From: DATDAH01 sp963725155
GTDB taxonomy: Bacteria; Actinomycetota; Acidimicrobiia; Acidimicrobiales; DATDAH01
DNA length: 64,000 nt
Direction: 5' to 3'
Assembly (NCBI GenBank): GCA_963725155.1
Contig: CAVRXU010000002.1
Location: forward strand, 62,001-126,000
The notes below the pieces were generated by a model. The model did not search any database and was not told the DNA's origin. It worked only from the letters and a program-made list of their open reading frames with translations. The position numbers and the translations under genes are program-made. Below are positions 14,675 through 24,813 of this stretch, piece after piece (position 1 is the first letter of the stretch; the number at the start of each line of letters is the position of its first letter).

Positions 14675-15469
14675 ATGGATGACGTGCTCGGGTACGAGAG
14701 CAAGAAGGTCGTCGTCACGGGCGCCGCATCGGGAATGGGCGCGGCCACGGCCGCGCTGCTCGTCGACCTGGGTGCCGAGGTCCACGCGCTGGATGTCCAG
14801 TCGACCGAGCTGGCCGGGGCCACGGCGCGCCGGGTCGACCTGAAGGACCCCGACTCGATCGACGTGGCGGCGGCGGCCATCGGGGCCGATGTCCAGGCCG
14901 TGTTCAGCATCGCCGGCCTTCCCGGCCCACCGTTCTCCGACCTCGAGACGATGACGGTCAACTTCCTCGGAGCGCGCCACCTCATCGAGTCGCTCGTGCC
15001 GACGATGGCGCCCGGGGCGGCCGCGGCCTGCGTGGCCTCCAACGCCGGCCTGGGGTGGCAGCAGGAGATCGAGGCCTGGATGCCCCTGGTCCAGACCCCG
15101 GACTTCGCCTCCGGCCTGGCCTGGTGTGAGGACAACCCCGCCCTGATCGACAGCGGATATCTCCCGTCCAAGAAGGTGCTCAACCTGTGGGTCGCCTGGC
15201 GGGGCACCCAGCTCATCGCCGACCCGGGAATCCGCCTCAACGTGACCAACCCGGGTCCGACCGAGACCGCGATGATGCCCGCGTTCGAGGCCTTCGCCGG
15301 CAAGGAGATGATCGACGCCTTCATCGGCCCCTCCGGCCGCCGGTGCGGGGCCGAGGAGCAGGCCTGGCCCCTGCTGTTCCTGAACAGCCCCCGCCTGACG
15401 TACGTGGCCGCCGAGGCCCTGCACGTCGACGGTGGCTTCTTGGCGGCCATGACGACTGGCCAGCTCTGA
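14675..15469 (+). CDS. short-chain dehydrogenase/reductase (SDR)
   Basis: A 264-residue NAD(P)-dependent oxidoreductase. The nucleotide-binding TGAASGMG lies near residues 15-22, the NAG motif is replaced by IAGLPGP, and the catalytic Tyr-Lys pair is in GYLPSKK. The layout (short substrate loop, missing central residues, C-terminal EALHVDGGF) resembles the bacterial 3-alpha-hydroxysteroid dehydrogenase subgroup. The substrate cannot be read from the sequence. Convergent with the YiiX-like gene. Confidence 0.8.
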   Translation: MDDVLGYESKKVVVTGAASGMGAATAALLVDLGAEVHALDVQSTELAGATARRVDLKDPDSIDVAAAAIGADVQAVFSIAGLPGPPFSDLETMTVNFLGARHLIESLVPTMAPGAAAACVASNAGLGWQQEIEAWMPLVQTPDFASGLAWCEDNPALIDSGYLPSKKVLNLWVAWRGTQLIADPGIRLNVTNPGPTETAMMPAFEAFAGKEMIDAFIGPSGRRCGAEEQAWPLLFLNSPRLTYVAAEALHVDGGFLAAMTTGQL

Positions 15470-15518
15470 CTCAGCTCGAGGCGAGCGCGGACCTACTCGG
15501 TGCGGAGATCGCGCCGGC

Positions 15519-16139
15519 TCAGACGACGACTTCGATCTCCTCGCCGAGGACGGCACCGGGGGACAGCTCGAGGCGGTCACCGCTCCAGAAGCGGCCGGGG
15601 TCGTACCAGTTGACCGGCCGCTCGCTCCCGAGCAGGCCCATGCGCTGGTAGGTGATGGCGGCCAGCTCGGCGCAGAAGACGTCTTCCAGGGGGACGCTGC
15701 GCCGGATCCGACCGGAAAGCCAGCGACGGACCAGGCTGCCGGTGCGCGGGAAGCGGTGACCGTTCCACTCGTTGACGACCCGCAGGAACTCGTCCTCCAT
15801 GTCACGGGTGATGACGGTGTCGAGCTGGCGGAAGTAGGGACGCTGGCCGTACCTGCCGACCCACGTGTGCACGGCCTCGGTCAGCCGGTGGAGCTGGGCC
15901 CCGCGCTGCGGCTCGCCGACCCAGACGTCCTCGGTGGACATGCCCAGCTCGGCGTGCCAGAGCAACGGCGGCAGGTCGTCGAGGGTCAGGGCCACGGCTA
16001 CGTGGTTCACCGGGCTGTTGGTGAACAAGCGGATGGCCCGGTCGGCCGCGCTCTTGCCCTGGAAGAGCCAGAGATCGCCCGTCGAGGTCAGCTCGGCGGC
16101 GTCCGCCAGCGACATCGCCTTCGGGGTGCGGGCGGCCAT
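15519..16139 (-). CDS. YiiX-like permuted NlpC/P60 (papain-like) family protein
   Basis: A 206-residue protein with the YiiX/permuted papain-fold layout: an N-terminal GDLWLFQGKSAADRAIR, the presumed catalytic His46 in SPVNHVAVAL and the presumed catalytic Cys156 in EDVFCAELAAITYQ. Such proteins are thiol amidases or peptidases of unknown substrate. The ATG at 16139 is taken as the start; it overlaps the divergent small gene's ATG. No signal peptide is evident, so a cytoplasmic location is likely. Confidence 0.7.
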   Translation of the reverse strand: MAARTPKAMSLADAAELTSTGDLWLFQGKSAADRAIRLFTNSPVNHVAVALTLDDLPPLLWHAELGMSTEDVWVGEPQRGAQLHRLTEAVHTWVGRYGQRPYFRQLDTVITRDMEDEFLRVVNEWNGHRFPRTGSLVRRWLSGRIRRSVPLEDVFCAELAAITYQRMGLLGSERPVNWYDPGRFWSGDRLELSPGAVLGEEIEVVV

Positions 16140-16320
16140 GGCGCTTACCCTAGGGACGGTGAAGGTCCTGAAGATCCTCGGGCTGGCCGGCCTCGCCGGT
16201 GTGGCCGCCACGGGGTTCGTGGTGGTCCGTCGACGCCGGGCCTACCGCGAGGTCGACACCACCGAGCTCCGCGATCGCCTCCGGGCCCGGCTCGCCGAGG
16301 CCGACGCCCGCGTGGCCTGA
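16138..16320 (+). CDS. small single-pass membrane protein
   Basis: Up to 60 residues from ATG 16138; GTG 16159 would give 53 (VKVLKILGLAGLAGVAATGF...). One hydrophobic helix is followed by RRRR and a charged tail (REVDTTELRDRLRARLAEADARVA). AGGGA lies just 2 nt before the GTG, too close for a standard site, so the start is uncertain. The layout resembles the 45-residue protein at 23586. Function unknown. Confidence 0.5.
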   Translation: MALTLGTVKVLKILGLAGLAGVAATGFVVVRRRRAYREVDTTELRDRLRARLAEADARVA

Positions 16321-16457
16321 CCCGTCCCCAGGGGACCTCTCGGGAGGATAGCTATTTCATATCATTTCACGGTAGTCCGGAGTCGGAATTGTCACCCCTC
16401 GCCGGTACGATGGCAGCCACGTCCCCCCTCCTCTCTACGCCGAAAGATCGTGGCAGC
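16321..16457 (+). promoter_or_regulatory. gyrB upstream region
   Basis: A 137-bp gap holding an AT-rich tract (TAGCTATTTCATATCATTTC, about 16349-16368), unusual in this GC-rich window, followed by TACGAT (16406-16411), a plausible -10 element. Transcription from it would start near 16418 and favour the GTG at 16458 over the ATG at 16410 as the gyrB start. No -35 at ideal spacing was identified. Confidence 0.4.
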
Positions 16458-18373
<1,916 letters not shown>

Positions 18374-18377
<4 letters not shown>

Positions 18378-20896
18378 GTCCGTCCCCCCCACCTCCCGAC
18401 GACTCGGCCGAGACCCTCTTCGAGGAGGAGTTCGAGCCCATCGAGATCCAGGAGGAGATGGAGCGCTCCTTCCTCGACTACTCGATGTCGGTCATCGTGT
18501 CCCGGGCCCTGCCCGACGCCCGCGACGGCCTCAAGCCGGTGCACCGCCGGATCCTCTGGGGCATGCACGACCTCGGGGCCCGTCCCGACCGGCCCACCAT
18601 CAAGTGCGCCCGGGTCACCGGTGACGTCATGGGCAAGTACCACCCCCACGGCGACTCGGCCATCTACGACGCCCTGGTCCGGATGGGCCAGAACTTCTCG
18701 CTGCGGCACCCGCTGATCCATCCCAAGGGCAACTTCGGTACGCCCGACGACCCGCCCGCCGCGGCCCGCTACACGGAGTGCCGCCTGGCCGAGATCGCGC
18801 TGGCGATGCTCGACGGGATCGACGAGGACACCGTCGACTTCGTCGACAACTACTCCGGCGAGTTCCAGGAGCCGTCGCTGCTGCCCGCCCGCTTCCCCAA
18901 CCTGCTGGTCAACGGCAGCCAGGGCATCGCGGTGGGCATGGCCACCAACATCCCGCCCCACAACCTGGGCGAGGTCATCGACGCCACCACCCACCTGATC
19001 GACCACCCCGATGCCACGCCCGACGACCTGATGGCCTTCATCAAGGGCCCGGACTTCCCCACCGGAGCGCTGATGATGGGCCGCCAGGGGATCCTGGACG
19101 CCTACCGCACCGGTCGCGGCTCCATCCGACTCCGGGCCGTGGCCGAGATCGTCGAGGGCAAGCGCAACGACATGATCGTGGTGTCGAAGCTGCCGTACCA
19201 GGTCAGCCCCAGCACCGTCCTGGTCAAGATCAAGGAGCTGGTCGACTCGGGCGAGCTGACCGGCATCGCCGACATCAACAACGCGTCGGCCGGCGAGGAG
19301 ATCCGCCTCGAGATCAAGCTCAAGAAGGACGCGCCGGCCCTCGTCATCCTCAACAACCTCTACAAGCGCACGCCGCTGCAGACGAACTTCGCGGTGAACA
19401 CGGTCGCCCTGATCGACGGCGTGCCCCGCACGCTGAACCTCGTCCAGGCCCTGCAGGCCTACATCGACCACCAGGTCAACGTGATCCGCCGGCGCTCGGA
19501 GTTCCGCCTGGCGAAGGCCAAGGCCCGGGAGCACATCGCCGAGGGCCTCCTGAAGGCGATCGACATGATCGACGCCATCATCGCCCTCATCCGGGCCTCC
19601 GAGGACCGCAACGAGGCCCGCGAGGGGCTGATGGGCGAGGGCTTCGAGTTCAGCGAGATCCAGGCCAATCACATCCTGGACATGGCCCTCGGACGCCTCA
19701 CCCGCCTCGGTCGCATCGACCTGGAGAAGGAGCTGGCCGAGCTGCGGGCGACCATCGCCGAGCTGGAGGCCATCCTGGGCGACGAGGGGAAGCTCTTCTC
19801 GGTGATCAAGGAGGAGCTGGGCGAGGTCCGAGAGAAGCACGCGTCGGAGCGGCTGACCGAGCTGACCCACGACCCGGGCGAGATGAACCTCGAGGATCTC
19901 ATCGACGACGAGGAGCTGGTCGTCACCTACAGCGCGGCGGGCTACATCAAGACCGTCCAGGCTGACGCCTTCCGCACCCAGGGGCGCGGCGGCCGGGGCG
20001 TGGCCGGGGCCAAGCTGCGCGACGACGACTACGTCACCGAGGTCATCTCGACCACGGCCCACGCCTACCTGCTGTTCTTCTCCAACCGGGGAAAGGTGTA
20101 CCGGCTCAAGGCCCACGAGATCCCCATGAAGGACCGGACCGCTCGCGGCACCGCCATGGTCAACCTGCTGCCGCTGCAGCCGGACGAGAGGATCCAGGCG
20201 ATCATCGACACCCGGGACTACGAGACCAGCCGGTTCCTGTTCTTCGCCACGGCCAACGGCCAGGTCAAGAAGACCAAGTTCACCGAGTACGACTCGTCCC
20301 GCCGCGATGGCCTCATCGCCATCACCCTCAAGGACGGCGACGAGCTGGTCCGGGTCATCCAGACCGGTGGGGACACCGACATCTTCCTGGTGGCCCGCAG
20401 CGGCCAGACCGTGCGCTTCAGCGAGGACCTGGTCCGACCCATGGGCCGCACGGCGGCCGGCGTCCGGGGCCTCAAGCTGCGGGAGGGCGACGCCGTGGTC
20501 TCCTGCGCCGTGAGCGAGGAGGGCGCCGACCTGCTCTGCATCACCGAGGGTGGCTACGGCAAGCGGACCAAGATCGAGAAGTACCCCCGCAAGGGGCGGG
20601 GGACCATGGGCGTCAAGGGGTTCAAGATGACCCCCCAGAAGGGTCCGGTCGTCACCGGCCGGATGGTGAAGCTCGACGACGAGGTCATCCTCGTGTCCTC
20701 CAAGGGGACCCTCATCCGTACCGCCGTGAAGGACATCTCCTCCCAAGGTCGGGATGCCTCCGGCGTCCGGGTCATGCGTCTGGAAGAGGGCGAGATCGTC
20801 GTCGCCGTGGCCCCCGTCTTCACCGAGTCCGAGGACACCGACGACGCCGTCCCGGCCCCCACCCTCCCCGTCGACGCGGCGCCCGCGCCCGACTGA
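18374..20896 (+). CDS. gyrA: DNA gyrase subunit A
   Basis: An 840-residue breakage-reunion subunit. The catalytic tyrosine is Y133 (AAARYTECRL). The quinolone-resistance region reads GKYHPHGDSAIYDALVRMG with S95 and D99, the wild-type residues at the E. coli 83/87 positions. The C-terminal beta-pinwheel contains the GyrA-box sequence QGRGGRG. ATG 18374 overlaps the gyrB stop. A strong hairpin follows the stop. Confidence 0.98.
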
Positions 20897-20900
20897 TCCG

Positions 20901-20948
20901 TTCTGGCTCCCGATTCGACTCCCCGGGGGGTCGAATCGGAGGCCAGAA
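20901..20948 (+). terminator. long hairpin terminator after gyrA
   Basis: The left arm 20901-20924 and right arm 20925-20948 are complementary at 21 of 24 positions with almost no loop (outer bases TTCTGGC...GCCAGAA, inner CGATTCGA...TCGAATCG). It begins 4 nt after the gyrA stop. No T-run follows, as expected for a GC-rich actinobacterium. Confidence 0.8.
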
Positions 20949-20989
20949 GCATCGCTTCCCCCGCGAACGGCTGAGCCGGAGGTGCGCGG

Positions 20990-21631
20990 GTGCGATGCAG
21001 GACCGAACGGGGGCAGGCACTGCCCCTGGTGCTGGTGATCATGGCCGGAGCGGTGGGAGCCGCCCTGCTGCTGGGCGCGGTCGGCCGCCGGGCCGTCGAG
21101 GGGGCGCAGGCCCAGACCGCGGCCGACGCCGCCGCGCTGGCCGGGGCGGCAGAAGGCCCGGCCGCGGCCGACGAGCTGGCCCGACTGAACGGATCGCCGA
21201 CGGCTGACGTCACAGGCGCGGTGGGTGATGCCACGGTCACGGTGCGAGTGGGGGAGGCCGATGCCGTCGCCCGCGCCCAGGCCCCGCCACCCCCCTCAGG
21301 GGTCGGGACCGAGGGCTTGACCCCCGCCATGGCCGCCGCCGTCGCCCGGGCCGGGGCGCTCCTGGGCGAGCCGGTCCCCATCAGCTCCGGCTGGCGGAGC
21401 CGGGCCCAGCAGGCCGCCCTGTGGGCCCGGCGCGCCAGCAATCCCTATCCGGTGGCCCGGCCGGGGACGTCGATGCACGAGCGGGGCCTGGCCATCGACG
21501 TGCCCCGCTCCTTCGTGGCCACCCTCCGCCGTGTGGCCACGGCGGCCGGACTCTGCCAACCCTTGCCTGTCAGCGACCCCGTACACTTCGAATTGTGCCG
21601 GCGGACACTGGTCACGATCATGGCGACGTGA
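20990..21631 (+). CDS. TadE/TadG-like membrane anchor fused to VanY-type (M15) peptidase
   Basis: A 213-residue protein. Residues 1-55 look like a Flp-pilus TadE/TadG N-terminus (RGQALPLVLVIMAG...AQTAADAAALAGA) with one membrane helix. Residues 105-213 form a D-alanyl-D-alanine carboxypeptidase-like domain with SGWRSRAQQ and zinc ligands H163 and D170 (SMHERGLAID) and H199 (DPVHFEL). The peptidase would face the cell surface. GTG 20990 follows GGAGG (20978-20982). The TGA overlaps the next gene's GTG. The combination is unusual next to gyrA. Confidence 0.75.
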   Translation: MRCRTERGQALPLVLVIMAGAVGAALLLGAVGRRAVEGAQAQTAADAAALAGAAEGPAAADELARLNGSPTADVTGAVGDATVTVRVGEADAVARAQAPPPPSGVGTEGLTPAMAAAVARAGALLGEPVPISSGWRSRAQQAALWARRASNPYPVARPGTSMHERGLAIDVPRSFVATLRRVATAAGLCQPLPVSDPVHFELCRRTLVTIMAT

Positions 21632-22194
21632 CGACGCTCGACGACGACGCCCCCGGGGACGCCGCCATCGACGCTGGCGCCCCCGGCGACGGGGACCATC
21701 CCGAGGCCGCCCTCGCCGAGATCGAGGACGAGCCGGCCGGCCCGGTCGTACCCCCCGTCACGGCCAAGAAGCCGTCGCGCCGGGCGCACCGGGCGGAGAT
21801 GAAGGCCTCGGCCCGCCGGGTGCGCCGGGTGGTCCGCCACATCGACACCTGGTCGGTCTTCAAGGTGGCCACCATCTTCGTGGCCTGCATCTGGGGCGTG
21901 GTCGTGCTCGCCTCGCTGCTGGTCTGGCGGGCCGCAGTGACCTCCGGCTCGGTGGAGAACACCGAGGACTTCATCGTCGATCTCGGTTTCCAGGACTTCA
22001 ACTTCAACCCGCAGCAGATGTTCGAGGCTCTTCTTTCGGCTGGCGCGGTCATCGCCATCGCCGCCATCTTCTTCATCTGGCTGCTGACGGTCCTGTTCAA
22101 CCTGATCTGTGACATCACCGGCGGGCTCCGGATCACCATGATCGAGCAGGACCTGGCCGACGCCCGCAAACGCAGGGCCCGCAAGGGTCAGTGA
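21628..22194 (+). CDS. DUF3566 membrane protein
   Basis: A 188-residue protein with an acidic, disordered N-terminus (about 1-50), a basic stretch (RRAHRAEMKASARRVRRVVR) and two transmembrane helices (about 88-112 and 133-160), matching DUF3566, which lies directly downstream of gyrA in many actinobacteria (Rv0007 in M. tuberculosis). Function unknown. GTG 21628 overlaps the preceding stop. Its end overlaps the convergent APH-like gene by 7 nt. Confidence 0.85.
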   Translation: MTTLDDDAPGDAAIDAGAPGDGDHPEAALAEIEDEPAGPVVPPVTAKKPSRRAHRAEMKASARRVRRVVRHIDTWSVFKVATIFVACIWGVVVLASLLVWRAAVTSGSVENTEDFIVDLGFQDFNFNPQQMFEALLSAGAVIAIAAIFFIWLLTVLFNLICDITGGLRITMIEQDLADARKRRARKGQ

Positions 22195-22922
22195 CCCTCG
22201 GCCTCCGCCAGGGCCTGCATGCGGGCCTTCTCGGCGTCTGAGATGTTGGGGTCGAGCAGGGTCAGCTCGACCGCGAGGGCCAAACCGGACCGGGCCTGCT
22301 CCCGCCCGGCCGCGTCGACGAACCCGTCGACCAGGCGTCGGCGGACCTGGGTCAGCACGAGCCGGAGCGGCCAGCCGACCTTCGCCTCGGCCGAAGCCAT
22401 CAGCACCCAGGCCCGGGCCAGGTCGTAGCTCGCCGGGCCCCGGGTGGCGTTGGTCCAGTCGATCACCACTGGCCCGGTCGGGGCCAGGATCACGTTCATC
22501 GGGTGCAGGTCGAAGTGGAGGAGGGTGTCGCCCCCGGGGAGGGCGGGCAGCCAGTCCGGGCCCGGGATCTGGTGGAGCCGGGCGTGGAGGTCGGCCAGCT
22601 GGCGGCCGATGACGCCGGCGTGCCACGGGCGGCGCTGGATGGCCTCGACCATCGTCGGGCCGGCCACCTTCTCCATGATGAGGTCTCGACCGTCCTCGAC
22701 CAGCTCGTGGACCTTCGGCACCGGATAACCGTGCTCGGCCGCGTACTGGAGGACCCGGGCCTCGTGGGTCTGGTCGTACGCCTTCCGGGACCGCCGCAAC
22801 ACCGTGCCGTCACCGCAGTCGTAGATGTCGCAGTCCCGGCCCTGGGCCAACAGCTCCACGGTGGATACTGTCGCACGCCGCGAAGCGAAGGGGACCGAGG
22901 TCGTCGACTCGTTCCGCTTCAC
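22188..22922 (-). CDS. APH/choline-kinase-like phosphotransferase
   Basis: A 244-residue kinase-fold protein with the catalytic loop HFDLHPMNVIL and metal-binding VIDWTNATRGPASYDLAR. An N-terminal nucleotide loop (ELLAQGRDCDIYDCGDGTVLRR) is present. The substrate is unknown; such proteins phosphorylate small molecules, not necessarily antibiotics. The start is taken as GTG 22922, the earliest in frame; a slightly shorter product is possible. Divergent from tRNA-Ile. Confidence 0.75.
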   Translation of the reverse strand: MKRNESTTSVPFASRRATVSTVELLAQGRDCDIYDCGDGTVLRRSRKAYDQTHEARVLQYAAEHGYPVPKVHELVEDGRDLIMEKVAGPTMVEAIQRRPWHAGVIGRQLADLHARLHQIPGPDWLPALPGGDTLLHFDLHPMNVILAPTGPVVIDWTNATRGPASYDLARAWVLMASAEAKVGWPLRLVLTQVRRRLVDGFVDAAGREQARSGLALAVELTLLDPNISDAEKARMQALAEAEGH

Positions 22923-22966
22923 CTAGGGCGGCCGCCGGGCGGGGACCGGTAAAGTGTCTCCTCCCC

Positions 22967-23043
22967 GGGGCTATAGCTCAGTCGGTTAGAGCGCGCCTCT
23001 GATAAGGGCGAGGTCGTTGGTTCGATTCCAACTAGCCCCACCA
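22967..23043 (+). tRNA. tRNA-Ile (GAT anticodon)
   Basis: A 77-nt cloverleaf: acceptor GGGGCTA pairs with TAGCCCC, the D-arm is AGCTCAGTCGGTTAGAGC, the anticodon loop is CTGATAA with anticodon GAT, the T-arm loop is TTCGATT, and the CCA end is encoded (23041-23043). A tRNA-Ile downstream of gyrA is a conserved actinobacterial arrangement, though the usual partner tRNA-Ala is not seen here. Confidence 0.96.
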
Positions 23044-23121
23044 CCTCCGGGATGACCGCCGGGAACGAATGGTGACGGTCCGGTTCGGTTCCGACCAGTG
23101 CCACCACCGCCGGGATCCGCT
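23019..23121 (+). repeat. degenerate direct repeat of the tRNA-Ile 3' end and flank
   Basis: The T-arm/acceptor end of tRNA-Ile plus its downstream flank (about 23019-23062) is repeated 63 bp downstream (about 23082-23121). GGTTCGATTCCAACTAGCCC corresponds to GGTTCGGTTCCGACCAGTGC, and CCACCACCTCCGGGAT to CCACCACCGCCGGGAT. The second copy cannot form a tRNA. It may be a tandem-duplication relic or a decayed attachment site. Confidence 0.6.
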
Positions 23122-23131
23122 CGACGTGCCG

Positions 23132-23524
23132 TCAGAGGGCGGCGATGGCGGTGATCTCGACCAGGAAGGCCGGGTTGGCCATGCTGGCGACGACGTTCAC
23201 GCTGATGGCGGGCGGCGGGTCGGCCGGGTCCCACGCCGCCTGGAAGGCGGCGAGCCCCTCCTGAATCGGGTGCCCGTCCACCACCACGATCGTCCAGGCC
23301 ACGACGTCGGCCAGCGTCGCCCCCTCGGCCTCGAGGATCGTGGCCAGGTTGGTGAAGGCTTGGGCCGACTGCGCGCCGAGGGTGTCGCCCACGACCTGAC
23401 CGTCAGGGCCGACGCCGTTCTGGCCGCCGATGTAGATCGTCTTCGTCGGCGACTCCACGACGACGGCTTGGCTGAAGGCGGGGCTCTGGTGCATGCCCTC
23501 GGGGTTCACGTGGCGCACGGTCAT
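23132..23524 (-). CDS. RidA/YjgF-family protein lacking the RidA catalytic arginine
   Basis: A 130-residue chorismate-mutase-like trimeric fold protein (YIGGQNGVGPDGQVVGDTLGAQ..., ending FLVEITAIAAL). The position of the RidA imine-deaminase Arg (in PARSCVEV of E. coli RidA) is PPPAISVNV here, with no arginine, so it belongs to a divergent Rid subgroup and is probably not a classical RidA deaminase. ATG 23524 gives the usual family length. Confidence 0.8.
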   Translation of the reverse strand: MTVRHVNPEGMHQSPAFSQAVVVESPTKTIYIGGQNGVGPDGQVVGDTLGAQSAQAFTNLATILEAEGATLADVVAWTIVVVDGHPIQEGLAAFQAAWDPADPPPAISVNVVASMANPAFLVEITAIAAL

Positions 23525-23585
23525 GGCGCCAGTATTTCGGGCCGGGAGGGCGATGGCACCGACCGGTAGTACCGTCCGGGGCCTC

Positions 23586-23723
23586 ATGCAGCGTCTCCGA
23601 CGGGTCTTCCTCGCGATCGGGGTGGCCGGCCTCTTCGCCGCCGTGTTCCGGGTCCGGGGCAAGGGCGGTACTCCGCCGAGCGACGGCGGTTGGCGTCAGC
23701 TCGAGGGCCCCGAGCTCCGTTGA
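23586..23723 (+). CDS. 45-residue single-pass membrane protein
   Basis: The peptide starts MQRLRRVFLAIGVAGLFAAV and has one hydrophobic helix followed by a charged tail (RVRGKGG...GWRQLEGPELR). Its TGA overlaps the TTG start of the following dehydrogenase-like gene, suggesting translational coupling. Small proteins of this kind cannot be assigned a function from sequence. Confidence 0.5.
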   Translation: MQRLRRVFLAIGVAGLFAAVFRVRGKGGTPPSDGGWRQLEGPELR

Positions 23724-24703
23724 GGATCGCGGTCGTGGGCGTCGGGGCCACCGGGGCCCGGGCGGCCCGTCAGCTGGCCTCCACCGATGCCGTCGACACC
23801 GTCGTGGTGGCCGACATCGATCCGGCGACCCGGCGCAAGGTCGCCGACCTCCTCGGGGGCAGCGCCGAGGCCTCCGAGGCGCTCGTGCCGGAGGCCGATG
23901 TCGTCCTGCTGGCCACCCCGGCCGGGACCCAAGGCGACCTCGGGACCCAGGCCCTGCGTCAGGGCAGCTCGGTCGTGTCCACGTCGGACGACGTGGGTGA
24001 CGTCCGCACGCTCCTGGACCTCGACCCGGAGGCTGTCGAGCGGGCGGCCACCATCGTCGTGGGAGCGGGGTTCGCTCCTGGCCTCAGCTGCCTGCTGGCC
24101 CGTCACGCCTCCGCCGTGCTCGACGCCGTCGACGAGGTCCACGTGGCCAAGGTCGGCACCGGTGGCCCGGCCTGCGCCGAACAGCACCATCGGGCGCTGG
24201 GTGAGGACGGTCTGGATTGGCGGGACGGCGGGTGGGTGGCCCGCACGGGTGGCTCGGGCCGTGAGCTGTGCTGGTTCCCCGAGCCCGTGGGGGGCCGGGA
24301 CTGCTACCGGGCCGCCGTGCCCGACCCGCTCCTCCTCGTCGACGCCTTCGGCCCCATGAGCCGGATCACCGCCCGACTGGCCGCCAACCGGCGGGACCGA
24401 CTGACCGCCCGGCTGCCGATGCTGCGCCGGCCCCATCCCGAGGGTGGCCCCGGGGCCATCCGGGTCGAGGTCCGAGGCGCCCGGGACGGGAGTCGGGACG
24501 TCGTCGTCTATGGCGCGATGGACCGGCCCGCCGTCGCAGCCGGCGCGGTCGCCGCGGTGACGGCCCGAGCGGTCGGCGACGGCACCATCGACCGCACCGG
24601 AGCGTTCGGCCTGGCCGCGCTGGAAGACCCGGTCCCCTTGCTGTGGGACCTGGCCGACCGGGGCGTCCGGGCCGCTGCCTTCGAGGGCCACGGCAACCTC
24701 TGA
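23720..24703 (+). CDS. NAD(P)-binding saccharopine-dehydrogenase-like protein
   Basis: A 327-residue protein opening with a Rossmann motif (RIAVVGVGATGARAARQLAS) and an acidic strand end (VVVADID). The next third (ADVVLLATPAGTQGDL...GSSVVSTSDDVGDVRTLLDLDPEA) resembles the saccharopine/homoserine dehydrogenase NADP-binding fold. No catalytic residues could be assigned, so the substrate is unknown. The start TTG 23720 is inferred from the TTGA overlap with the upstream stop. Confidence 0.6.
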   Translation: MRIAVVGVGATGARAARQLASTDAVDTVVVADIDPATRRKVADLLGGSAEASEALVPEADVVLLATPAGTQGDLGTQALRQGSSVVSTSDDVGDVRTLLDLDPEAVERAATIVVGAGFAPGLSCLLARHASAVLDAVDEVHVAKVGTGGPACAEQHHRALGEDGLDWRDGGWVARTGGSGRELCWFPEPVGGRDCYRAAVPDPLLLVDAFGPMSRITARLAANRRDRLTARLPMLRRPHPEGGPGAIRVEVRGARDGSRDVVVYGAMDRPAVAAGAVAAVTARAVGDGTIDRTGAFGLAALEDPVPLLWDLADRGVRAAAFEGHGNL

Positions 24704-24747
24704 TCAGGTCCCGGTCGGCGAATCCGCGACGATCTCGAAGAAAGTCC

Positions 24748-24775
24748 TAAAGCATCCAGCCGGTCGCGCCGTAAC
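24748..24775 (+). promoter_or_regulatory. sigma-28/WhiG-type promoter before the FliA-like sigma gene
   Basis: TAAAG (24748-24752), a 15-nt spacer, then GCCGTAAC (24768-24775) closely matches the sigma-28/WhiG consensus (TAAAG, about 14-16 nt, GCCGATAA). It lies 38 bp before the ATG of a gene encoding a sigma factor of exactly that class. This suggests autoregulation, which is an inference. Confidence 0.6.
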
Positions 24776-24813
24776 CCCGATGGCTACAACAACCCAGGAG
24801 GGCGATACTTCTG

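Noticed and set aside
18641..18700. Quinolone-resistance substitutions in GyrA
   Set aside because: The residues equivalent to E. coli Ser83 and Asp87 are Ser95 and Asp99, the wild-type state.
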